7,724 nt of DNA from assembly GCA_030550295.1 (NCBI GenBank), contig JAUQPQ010000074.1, positions 1-7,724 on the forward strand, written 5' to 3'. The notes beneath the pieces are model-generated. The model was not told where the DNA came from and did no database searches. It saw nothing but the letters and a program-made list of their open reading frames with translations. This document shows, in pieces, positions 1-6,099 of the stretch. The first letter of the stretch is position 1, and each line of letters opens with the position of its first letter. Origin of the DNA: Chloroflexota bacterium. GTDB lineage: Bacteria > Chloroflexota > Dehalococcoidia > SM23-28-2 > HRBIN24. The translations under genes were made by a program, and so were the position numbers.

Positions 1-2148
1 AACGGGGCCGTCACCGTGCGCTACGGCGACACGGTGGTGCTAGTAACGGCCTGCATGGGGCCACCACGGGAGGGGGTAGACTTTGTGCCCCTACTTGTAG
101 ACTTCGAAGAACGTCTTTACGCCGCTGGCAAGATCCCGGGCAGCTGGTTCCGAAGGGAAGGCAGGCCCAGCACCACCGCCATTTTGACCGCCCGCCTCAC
201 CGACCGCCCCCTAAGGCCCCTCTTCCCCAAGGGGTTCCGCAACGACGTCCAGATCATCGTTACTGCCCTCTCCGCCGACCAGGAGAACGACCACGATATC
301 TTGGCCATCGTGGGGGCCTCAGCGGCCCTCTCCATATCCGACATCCCCTTCATGGGGCCCATAGGGGCCTGCCGCATAGGCTATCTGGACGGGGAATTCA
401 TCATCAACCCCACCTTCGCCCAGAGACGGCAGACCACCTTGGACCTGGTAGTAGCCAGCACCAAAGAGGCGGTGGTCATGGTGGAGTGTGGGGCCAAAGA
501 GGTCCCAGAAGAGCTGGTAATAGAGGCCATGACCCTAGCCCAGCAGGTGAACCAGGAGGTGATCGCCCTTCAGGAGGAGATGGCAGCCCAAGTAGGCAAG
601 GCTAAAGTCTCCTGGGAGCCCTTAACCATCGACCCCCAAGTAAAGGAGGCGGTGCATCAGTGGATATCCACCCAGAGCTGGGATCTGGTGTGGGCAGCCA
701 AAGACGAGAGGCAGGCCTTTATGGACCAGATCCGTAAGCAGCTGATAGACGCCCTAGGTGAGTCTTACCCCCAGGACCAGCTTCTGCACACCCTGGAGGA
801 AGAAGTAAGGCAAGCGGTGCGCCGACGCATTTTGGAGGAAGGGATAAGGCCCGATGGCCGCCACCCCGATGAATTGCGGCCCATATCCGCGGCGGTAGGC
901 CTTCTTCCCCGCACCCACGGATCGGGCCTTTTCACTAGGGGCGAGACCCAGGTCCTTACCATCGCCACCTTAGGATCCCTTGGGGAGCGGCAAGAGCTGG
1001 ACACCATTGAACCTGAGGAGTCTAAACGCTTCATCCATCACTACAACTTCCCACCCTTCTCCACGGGGGAAGCAAGGCCTCTGAGGGGCCCCAGTCGTAG
1101 GGAGATAGGCCATGGAGCCCTGGCCGAGAGGGCCTTAGAGCCAGTAATCCCCAGCGAGGAGGAGTTCCCCTACACCATAAGGCTAGTGTCAGAGGTGCTC
1201 TCCTCCAACGGCAGCACATCCATGGCCAGCGTCTGTGGCAGCACCTTATCCCTAATGGACGCCGGCGTGCCCATCAAGGCCCCTGTGGCCGGAGTAGCGA
1301 TGGGCCTAACGATGGAGGGGGAGCGCTACGCCATCCTCACCGATATCGCTGGCCTGGAAGACCACTACGGGGACATGGACTTCAAGGTGGCTGGCACAGC
1401 CGAGGGCATCACCGCCCTCCAGCTAGACATTAAGACCCAGGGCCTGCCCATCTCTGTACTGGCAGAGGCGATGCGCAAGGCCCGCGACGCCCGCCTGGCC
1501 ATCCTTAAGGTGATGCTGGAGACCATACCCGAGGCCAGGGCAGAGCTATCGCCCTATGCTCCTAGGATGTACCGCATCCAGATCCCCGTGGAGAAGATAG
1601 GGGCCGTTATAGGGCCTGGTGGCCGCGTCATCCGCTCCATCATTGAGGAGACCAAGTGCACCATAGACGTTGAGGACGACGGGACGGTGTACATAGGCTC
1701 CGTCAACGAGGAAGGGGCCCGCAGGGCAATAGAGATCATCGAGGGGCTGACCCGAGAGGTGAAGGTGGGGGAGATCTACACAGGTAAGGTAACTAGGATC
1801 ACCCCCTTTGGCGCCTTTGTGGAGATTGTGCCTGGCAAGGAAGGGCTAGTACGCACAGAGGAGCTGGCCGACTACCGCGTCCGCCGCCCAGAAGAGGTGG
1901 TGCGGGTAGGAGACGAGATCATGGTCATGGTGACTGAGGTAGACAGCTACGGGCGCATCAACCTTTCGCGGCGGAGCGTTTTGGAGGGCCGTCAGGTCCA
2001 GCCGAGTGCAGCTGAGCCACGCAAGGCGCCCAAGCACTGGCAGCGTCCCACACCTCCTCGGGCTCCGCGTCCTCCTCAACAGAGGTTCCCCCCTCCCCCT
2101 CGCCAGCCTCCCCCTCCCCCGCCCCTGCCCAAGCCTCCCCGCACCTAG
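1..2148 (+). CDS. pnp: Polyribonucleotide nucleotidyltransferase (PNPase), 5'-truncated
   Basis: This is a 3'-to-5' exoribonuclease that degrades RNA phosphorolytically (and can add tails), normally as a ring-shaped cytoplasmic trimer. The frame is open from base 1, so 715 residues are visible and roughly 25-35 N-terminal residues lie outside the window. Numbered from base 1, the first RNase PH domain contains FRREGRPS (about 50-57). A helical linker ends at RPDGR (283-287). The second RNase PH domain carries GDMDFK, and Asp454, Asp460 and Lys462 match the catalytic Asp486, Asp492 and Lys494 of E. coli. A KH domain follows (about 526-585, GPGG loop at 538-541), then an S1 domain (about 591-658). 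The last ~54 residues are an unusual Pro/Arg-rich tail with 22 prolines. In the S1 domain the common His-Ile-Ser after Gly-Leu-Val is Arg-Thr-Glu. The gene ends 12 bases before dapB. Identification is very secure; the true start cannot be seen. Confidence 0.98.
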   Translation, partial: NGAVTVRYGDTVVLVTACMGPPREGVDFVPLLVDFEERLYAAGKIPGSWFRREGRPSTTAILTARLTDRPLRPLFPKGFRNDVQIIVTALSADQENDHDILAIVGASAALSISDIPFMGPIGACRIGYLDGEFIINPTFAQRRQTTLDLVVASTKEAVVMVECGAKEVPEELVIEAMTLAQQVNQEVIALQEEMAAQVGKAKVSWEPLTIDPQVKEAVHQWISTQSWDLVWAAKDERQAFMDQIRKQLIDALGESYPQDQLLHTLEEEVRQAVRRRILEEGIRPDGRHPDELRPISAAVGLLPRTHGSGLFTRGETQVLTIATLGSLGERQELDTIEPEESKRFIHHYNFPPFSTGEARPLRGPSRREIGHGALAERALEPVIPSEEEFPYTIRLVSEVLSSNGSTSMASVCGSTLSLMDAGVPIKAPVAGVAMGLTMEGERYAILTDIAGLEDHYGDMDFKVAGTAEGITALQLDIKTQGLPISVLAEAMRKARDARLAILKVMLETIPEARAELSPYAPRMYRIQIPVEKIGAVIGPGGRVIRSIIEETKCTIDVEDDGTVYIGSVNEEGARRAIEIIEGLTREVKVGEIYTGKVTRITPFGAFVEIVPGKEGLVRTEELADYRVRRPEEVVRVGDEIMVMVTEVDSYGRINLSRRSVLEGRQVQPSAAEPRKAPKHWQRPTPPRAPRPPQQRFPPPPRQPPPPPPLPKPPRT
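2110..2130 (-). other. Potential G-quadruplex on the pnp template strand
   Basis: The plus strand has four C-tracts of 5, 5, 4 and 3 bases separated by 1, 1 and 2 bases. The minus strand therefore fits the G3+N1-7 quadruplex rule with very short loops. More C-runs at 2088-2093, 2095-2099 and 2137-2140 extend the region. It encodes the proline repeats (CCC/CCT/CCG/CCA codons) of the PNPase tail, so codon composition alone may explain it. The mRNA itself is C-rich and would not fold as a quadruplex. Any effect would be on the DNA template during transcription or replication, which is inference. Confidence 0.5.
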
Positions 2149-2158
2149 AGGGGTGAGG
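2149..2158 (+). promoter_or_regulatory. dapB ribosome binding site
   Basis: The 12-base gap between the pnp stop and the dapB ATG is purine-rich. AGGGG (2149-2153) lies 7 bases before the start and GAGG (2155-2158) lies 2 bases before it. The first has normal Shine-Dalgarno spacing. It supports the ATG at 2161 and suggests that dapB is translated from the pnp transcript. Confidence 0.65.
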
Positions 2159-2160
2159 AG

Positions 2161-2958
2161 ATGGCCATCAGGGTGGCGGTGAGCGGCGCTGGGCGTATGG
2201 GCCAGCAGGTCTTAGCGGCCCTTTGCCAAGCACCCGATCTGGAGCCGGTGGCAGTAGTTGCCAAGTCGCCAAGGGGCGACAAGTGGGAGCTGCCCCAAGG
2301 AGGTAGCGTCCCCTATTCTACTGAGCCCCTTCCCCTGTTTCAGGCCACCCGCCCCCATGTAGTGGTGGACTTCAGCCATGCCCAGTTCACCCCCACTGTG
2401 GTGGAGGCGGCTTTAGCTGTTGGGGCCCGGCCCGTCATCGGCACATCTAACCTAGATCCTGCGTGGCTGGAGAGATTGAAGGGGGAGTGCCTTCGTCGCC
2501 GCCTTGGGGCGATAGTGGCCCCCAACTTCGCCATTGGGGCAGTGGTGATGATGTACTTGGCACGCAAGGCAGCCCCCTTCTTCGACGTGGCCGAGATCGT
2601 GGAGATGCACCACGATGCCAAGGTCGATGCCCCCTCCGGCACAGCCATCGCCACGGCCCAGGCCATGGCCAAGGCCAAGGGGGCCCCCTTCCGCCGTCCC
2701 CCAACGGAAAGGGAGACGATCCCTGGCACCCGCGGCGGCGAAGTGGAGGGGATCACCATCCATAGCCTGCGGCTGCCTGGGATGGTGGCCCATCAGGAAG
2801 TCATCTTTGGGGCTTTGGGGCAGACCCTTACCATCAGACATGACTCTATCAGTCGTGAGTCTTTTATTCCGGGCGTCCTTTTGGCGGTGCGCCGGGTCAT
2901 GGAAATAGGGGAGCTAGTCATGGGCCTAGAGCCTATCCTAGGCCTAGAGGGGGGCTGA
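2161..2958 (+). CDS. dapB: 4-hydroxy-tetrahydrodipicolinate reductase
   Basis: This cytoplasmic enzyme makes tetrahydrodipicolinate using NAD(P)H, the second committed step towards diaminopimelate and lysine. At 265 residues it is close to the usual ~270. The N-terminal Rossmann domain has the GRMG signature (residues 11-14) and a Val-Val-Asp-Phe-Ser strand. The C-terminal domain has the diagnostic HH...KVDAPSGTA motif, with His150-His151 as the catalytic pair and Lys154 as the likely proton donor, followed by GTRGGE and HDSISRESF typical of the family. Two small departures stand out. The loop before GRMG has Ser where the family's first glycine is expected. The usual GTTG is GTSN. The ATG at 2161 has a good Shine-Dalgarno sequence. 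Its stop lies 2 bases before the next gene, implying translational coupling. Confidence 0.97.
   Translation: MAIRVAVSGAGRMGQQVLAALCQAPDLEPVAVVAKSPRGDKWELPQGGSVPYSTEPLPLFQATRPHVVVDFSHAQFTPTVVEAALAVGARPVIGTSNLDPAWLERLKGECLRRRLGAIVAPNFAIGAVVMMYLARKAAPFFDVAEIVEMHHDAKVDAPSGTAIATAQAMAKAKGAPFRRPPTERETIPGTRGGEVEGITIHSLRLPGMVAHQEVIFGALGQTLTIRHDSISRESFIPGVLLAVRRVMEIGELVMGLEPILGLEGG
2923..2949 (+). repeat. Short direct repeat at the dapB 3' end
   Basis: GGCCTAGAG occurs at 2923-2931 and again at 2941-2949, an 18-base period. It encodes a Gly-Leu-Glu repeat in the last residues of DapB. The second copy runs into the GAGGGGGG purine stretch (2947-2954) that serves as the probable ribosome binding site of the next gene. 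It may be a small tandem duplication that lengthened the DapB C-terminus, but chance is also plausible at this size. Confidence 0.5.
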
Positions 2959-2960
2959 AC

Positions 2961-4112
2961 ATGGCCGGCAAGAAGGTGGTAGTCCTAGGGGGCGGCATCG
3001 GTGGGGTGGTGGCTGCCAACCGCTTACGACGCCTCCTACCCCGGGAACATCAAGTGGTGGTAATTGACCGACTACCCCTCCAACCCTTCCCTCCCGCCTT
3101 CACTTGGGTGATGCTGGGCTACAGTCGCCCCACCCAGATAGTGGCCGATCTCAGGTCTCTCAGACGTAGAGGCATTGAGGTTCTCATAGACGAGGTGGTA
3201 GCCATTGACCTAGAGAGGCGAAGGCTGCTGATGACGCAGGGGGAGCAGGAGTTCGATTATCTGATCCTCTCTCCGGGGGCAGAGTACGGGACAGGGGAGA
3301 TCCCCGGGCTGGCCGGGGCCTGGACCTTCTACCACCTAGATGGGGCTGCCGCCCTTCAAGTAGAGTTGGCCCAGATCAAGGAAGGCCGCATCGTCATCTT
3401 GGTGCCTTCTGTACCTTATAAGTGCCCTGCTGCCCCTTACGAGGCTGCCCTCCTTATCGATGCCCACTATCGACGCCAGGGCATAAGGGAGGAGGTAGAG
3501 ATCCATATCTTCACTCCTGAGCCCCAACCTTTGCCAGTGGCAGGGCCTGAGGCCGGTACCGCCCTGGCCCAGATCCTCGCCTCCAGAGATATATCTTTCT
3601 TTCCCCGCATGCAGGTGAAGGCCGTAGACCAGGAGGCAAAGACGATCTCCTTTGCTGACGGCTCCCAGGCCTCTTTTCATCTCCTAATAGCCATCCCTGT
3701 CCACTCGGCGCCGCGGGTGATCCGGGAGGCAGGCCTTATCGGGCCCTCTGGGTGGATAGAAGTGGACCCTGCCACCATGGCCACTTCGTGGGAGGGGATC
3801 TACGCCATAGGCGACGTGACCTACATACCTCTGGCCAATGGCCTCCCCTTGCCCAAGGCAGGGGTATTCGCCCATGGCCAAGCAGAGGTGGTGGCCCGCA
3901 ACCTGGCCGCCCAACTAGAAGGCAGATCCCCTGCCTGGACTTTTGGGGGCCAAGGCCAATGCTTCTTGGAAACAGGCTTCAGAAGAGCAGCCCTGGCGCA
4001 AGGGGACTTCTATGCCCACCCTGCTCCTAGAGTGAAGCTGAGGTCGCCCAGTCCCTTCTGGTACTGGGCCAAGCGAGGGTTCGCCTGGTGGTGGCTGCGC
4101 CACTGGTACTAG
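2961..4112 (+). CDS. SQR-like FAD-dependent oxidoreductase
   Basis: This is a flavoprotein of the sulfide:quinone oxidoreductase / flavocytochrome c dehydrogenase / NDH-2 superfamily, 383 residues. The N-terminal FAD-binding GGGIGG is at residues 10-15, a Ser-Pro-Gly-Ala strand end is near 104, and the second FAD motif YAIGD is at 281-285. It has only two cysteines, Cys155 in YKCPAAPYE and Cys334 in GQGQCFLETG. Both sit where SQR and FccB carry their redox-active pair; the third SQR cysteine is absent. The last 20 residues are rich in Trp, Tyr and Phe, with basic residues among them, and could be a membrane-surface anchor. There is no signal peptide and no cytochrome partner nearby, so a cytoplasmic-face quinone reductase is more likely than FCSD. 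The ATG lies 2 bases after dapB, with GAGGGGGG upstream. Codon use matches the neighbours. The substrate is unproven; sulfide oxidation or another quinone-linked reaction is inferred. Confidence 0.85.
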   Translation: MAGKKVVVLGGGIGGVVAANRLRRLLPREHQVVVIDRLPLQPFPPAFTWVMLGYSRPTQIVADLRSLRRRGIEVLIDEVVAIDLERRRLLMTQGEQEFDYLILSPGAEYGTGEIPGLAGAWTFYHLDGAAALQVELAQIKEGRIVILVPSVPYKCPAAPYEAALLIDAHYRRQGIREEVEIHIFTPEPQPLPVAGPEAGTALAQILASRDISFFPRMQVKAVDQEAKTISFADGSQASFHLLIAIPVHSAPRVIREAGLIGPSGWIEVDPATMATSWEGIYAIGDVTYIPLANGLPLPKAGVFAHGQAEVVARNLAAQLEGRSPAWTFGGQGQCFLETGFRRAALAQGDFYAHPAPRVKLRSPSPFWYWAKRGFAWWWLRHWY

Positions 4113-4114
4113 CC

Positions 4115-4143
4115 TTGTCCCGCGCCTGGGCCTGCGCTAATAT
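4115..4143 (+). promoter_or_regulatory. Weak promoter-like pair upstream of asd
   Basis: The 46-base gap before asd is the largest on the plus strand. It contains TTGTCC (4115-4120) and TAATAT (4138-4143), separated by exactly 17 bases; each matches 4 of 6 positions of the sigma-70 consensus. Transcription would begin near 4150, leaving a leader of about 9 bases without the GAGG at 4144-4147. This could be a secondary promoter for asd-dapA or simply chance. Confidence 0.25.
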
Positions 4144-4147
4144 GAGG
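4144..4147 (+). promoter_or_regulatory. asd ribosome binding site
   Basis: GAGG lies 11 bases before the ATG at 4159 and 17 bases before the in-frame ATG at 4165, so the upstream start is favoured. The match is short, and initiation may be modest. Confidence 0.5.
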
Positions 4148-4158
4148 CCGACATATAG

Positions 4159-5181
4159 ATGACCATGAGTAGGCGCCTCCATGTGGCCATTGTTGGGGCT
4201 ACCGGCCTAGTAGGAAGGGAGCTGCTACGTCTCCTAGAGCAGAACGACTTCCCCTTGGCAGGGCTGAGGCTTTTAGCATCATCCCGCTCGGCTGGCTCCC
4301 GCTTACCCTTCCGAGGGGAGATCATACCTGTGGAGGAGACCACCCCCAGCTCCTTTCGGGGCATCGATCTGGCGTTCTTCTCCGCGACAAGTGCCGTCTC
4401 CCGGGGCCTTGTGCCCCACGCAGTAGAAGCGGGCGCAGTAGTTATAGACGATTCCAAGGCATGGCGCCTAGAGCCCCACGTCCCCCTAGTAGTGCCCGAG
4501 GTCAATGGCGACACCCTAGCTCACCATCAGGGCATCATCTCCACCCCCAACTGCGAGGTTACGCCCCTAGTGCTAGCCCTCTGGCCCCTGCACCAGCGCA
4601 ACCCGGTACGGCGCATCATCGTAGACACCTATCAGTCAGTATCGGGGACGGGATGGGCAGCTATGGAAGAGCTGCGCCAGCAGGTCCGCTCCATCCTTGA
4701 GGGGGAGGAGTGCACGCCCCAAGTCTATTCCCACGTTATCGCCTTTAACGTCTTCCCGCATGTGGAGGACTTCAGTGACGACGGCTACACCAAGGAGGAG
4801 CTAACCATCATCCACGAGACACGCAAGATCATGGGCGACCCTCAGATAGCCATATCGGCGACATGCGTAAGGGTGCCGGTAATGGTGGGCCACAGCTTGG
4901 CCGTACACGTGGAGTTCGCCCACCCCTTCCTGCCCGAGGAGGCAAGGGAGGTGCTAAGGGAGGCACCAGGCGTAAAGGTGGTAGACGATCCCAGCCATGC
5001 CCTCTATCCTACCCCCCTTATGGCCGCCGGCGGCGATTACGCCTTGGTGGGACGGATCCGTCGCGATGCCTCATCGGAAAGGGGCTTGGCCCTCTGGATA
5101 TCGTGCGACAACCTACGTAAAGGGGCAGCCCTCAACGCCTTCCAGATAGCCCAAGAGCTCTTGGCCCGGAACCTAATCTGA
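4159..5181 (+). CDS. asd: Aspartate-semialdehyde dehydrogenase
   Basis: This NADP-dependent cytoplasmic enzyme reduces 4-aspartyl phosphate to aspartate 4-semialdehyde, the branch point to lysine/diaminopimelate and to threonine/methionine. It is 340 residues, normal for the family. The N-terminal GATGLVG binds NADP. Cys132 in STPNC is the catalytic nucleophile, and YQSVSGTG corresponds to the conserved YQAVSGAG. AFNV-FPHV and GYTKEE are typical, and His245 in RVPVMVGHS is the expected acid/base. Arg103 fits the substrate-binding arginine. Two deviations are visible. The residue after the nucleophile is Glu (usually Ser or Thr). The segment usually reading DNSSAFR is DDSKAWR (97-103). The gene follows the SQR-like gene by 46 bases, and its stop overlaps the dapA Shine-Dalgarno sequence. 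A second ATG two codons downstream is a possible alternative start. Confidence 0.96.
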   Translation: MTMSRRLHVAIVGATGLVGRELLRLLEQNDFPLAGLRLLASSRSAGSRLPFRGEIIPVEETTPSSFRGIDLAFFSATSAVSRGLVPHAVEAGAVVIDDSKAWRLEPHVPLVVPEVNGDTLAHHQGIISTPNCEVTPLVLALWPLHQRNPVRRIIVDTYQSVSGTGWAAMEELRQQVRSILEGEECTPQVYSHVIAFNVFPHVEDFSDDGYTKEELTIIHETRKIMGDPQIAISATCVRVPVMVGHSLAVHVEFAHPFLPEEAREVLREAPGVKVVDDPSHALYPTPLMAAGGDYALVGRIRRDASSERGLALWISCDNLRKGAALNAFQIAQELLARNLI

Positions 5182-5191
5182 AGGAGGGAGG
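5181..5191 (+). promoter_or_regulatory. Strong dapA ribosome binding site
   Basis: AAGGAGGGAGG begins at the last base of the asd TGA stop. Its GGGAGG part ends 8 bases before the dapA ATG at 5200. This is the best Shine-Dalgarno sequence in the window and fixes the dapA start. Its overlap with the asd stop suggests coupled translation. Confidence 0.8.
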
Positions 5192-5199
5192 CGATATAG

Positions 5200-6099
5200 A
5201 TGGCGGAGATAGGTAGGGTCCTCACTGCCATGGTTACGCCTATGGACGCCGGAGGGGCAGTGAACTACGGCCAGGCCCGCCGCCTAGCCCAAGCCCTGGT
5301 GGACTCTGGCTCCCACGGGGTGGTAGTGGCGGGCACCACCGGTGAGGCGCCCACCCTCGCCGATGAGGAAAAGGTGCGCCTTGTAAGGGAGGTTAAGGAG
5401 GCTATAACAGGCAAAGGCACAGTGGTAGCCGGCACTGGCACCAACGATACCCGCCACTCTATAGAGCTGTCCAGAGAGGCGGAGAGGGCCGGCGCTGATG
5501 CCCTACTGTTGGTTGTCCCCTATTACAACCGGCCGAGCCAAGAGGGCCTTTACCAGCACTTCCGGGCCATCGCCCAAGCCGTCAACATACCTTGCATCCT
5601 TTACAACATCCCCGGCCGCACCAGCCTGAACATGACAGCCGAGACGGTCATCCGCCTTTCCCACGTGGACAACATAGTAGGCATAAAAGAGGCCTCAGGC
5701 GACTTAGTGCAGGTATCACGCATCGCTGCTGGCGCCCGCCCTGGCTTCCTTATCTGGAGCGGGGACGACCTGCTTACCCTGCCCATTATGGCCATAGGTG
5801 GCTACGGAGTGATATCGGTGGTAACCCACTTGGCAGGGCGTAAGATGAGGGCAATGATAGAGGCCTATCGGCAAGGCCAAGTAGAGGAGGCGAAAAGGCT
5901 ACATTTTTCCCTCGTCCCCCTTATGCAGGCCCTCATGACGGTAGGCCCCAACCCCACGCCCATAAAGTGGGCCCTTAACCACCTGGGCATCGCCGTGGGG
6001 CCGCCTCGGCTGCCTCTGGTAGAGCCTGAACCTGATGGCCAGGAGCGCCTACGAAATGCCTTGGAGGGGATAGAGCTAGATATTAAGGCGCCCGTCTAA
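5200..6099 (+). CDS. dapA: 4-hydroxy-tetrahydrodipicolinate synthase
   Basis: This enzyme condenses pyruvate with aspartate 4-semialdehyde through a Schiff base, the first committed step to diaminopimelate and lysine. It is a cytoplasmic TIM-barrel aldolase, usually a tetramer. At 299 residues it has the family length. Visible landmarks are GTTGEAPTL with Thr46-Thr47, VVPYYNRPS with Tyr108-Tyr109, the catalytic tyrosine Tyr135 with Arg140 in YNIPGRT, the Schiff-base lysine Lys163 in GIKEASGD, and the SGDD turn. In GVISVVTH a His takes the place of the usual Asn after the Ser-Val strand. Related aldolases such as N-acetylneuraminate lyase share the fold, but Arg140 and the asd-dapB context make DapA clear. 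The gene ends the plus-strand run, and its last 17 bases overlap the end of a gene on the other strand. Confidence 0.97.
   Translation: MAEIGRVLTAMVTPMDAGGAVNYGQARRLAQALVDSGSHGVVVAGTTGEAPTLADEEKVRLVREVKEAITGKGTVVAGTGTNDTRHSIELSREAERAGADALLLVVPYYNRPSQEGLYQHFRAIAQAVNIPCILYNIPGRTSLNMTAETVIRLSHVDNIVGIKEASGDLVQVSRIAAGARPGFLIWSGDDLLTLPIMAIGGYGVISVVTHLAGRKMRAMIEAYRQGQVEEAKRLHFSLVPLMQALMTVGPNPTPIKWALNHLGIAVGPPRLPLVEPEPDGQERLRNALEGIELDIKAPV
6083..6099. other. Convergent 3' overlap of dapA and the zinc-ribbon gene
   Basis: The dapA stop (TAA, 6097-6099) lies inside the end of the minus-strand gene, whose TAA is the complement of 6083-6085. Seventeen bases are read on both strands. No GC-rich stem followed by a T-run is visible on either strand nearby, so the two transcripts probably run into each other's coding sequence. 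Confidence 0.9.

Noticed and set aside
2340..2841. Several long open frames opposite and beside dapB (85 to 139 codons)
   Set aside because: They are shadows in GC-rich DNA: composition is low-complexity (His/Arg/Pro/Gly), no family motif is visible, and dapB is complete and clearly coding.
2961..4112. The flavoprotein as flavocytochrome c sulfide dehydrogenase (FccB)
   Set aside because: The cysteine spacing fits, but there is no export signal and no cytochrome c subunit gene next to it.
4121..4136. GCGC...GCGC inverted repeat in the gap before asd
   Set aside because: The stem is about 4 base pairs and continues into mismatches, so it is too weak to call a hairpin.
4137..4514. 125-codon minus-strand frame over the asd start
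   Set aside because: It has no recognisable domain and lies antisense to the conserved NADP-binding part of Asd, which explains the sequence fully.
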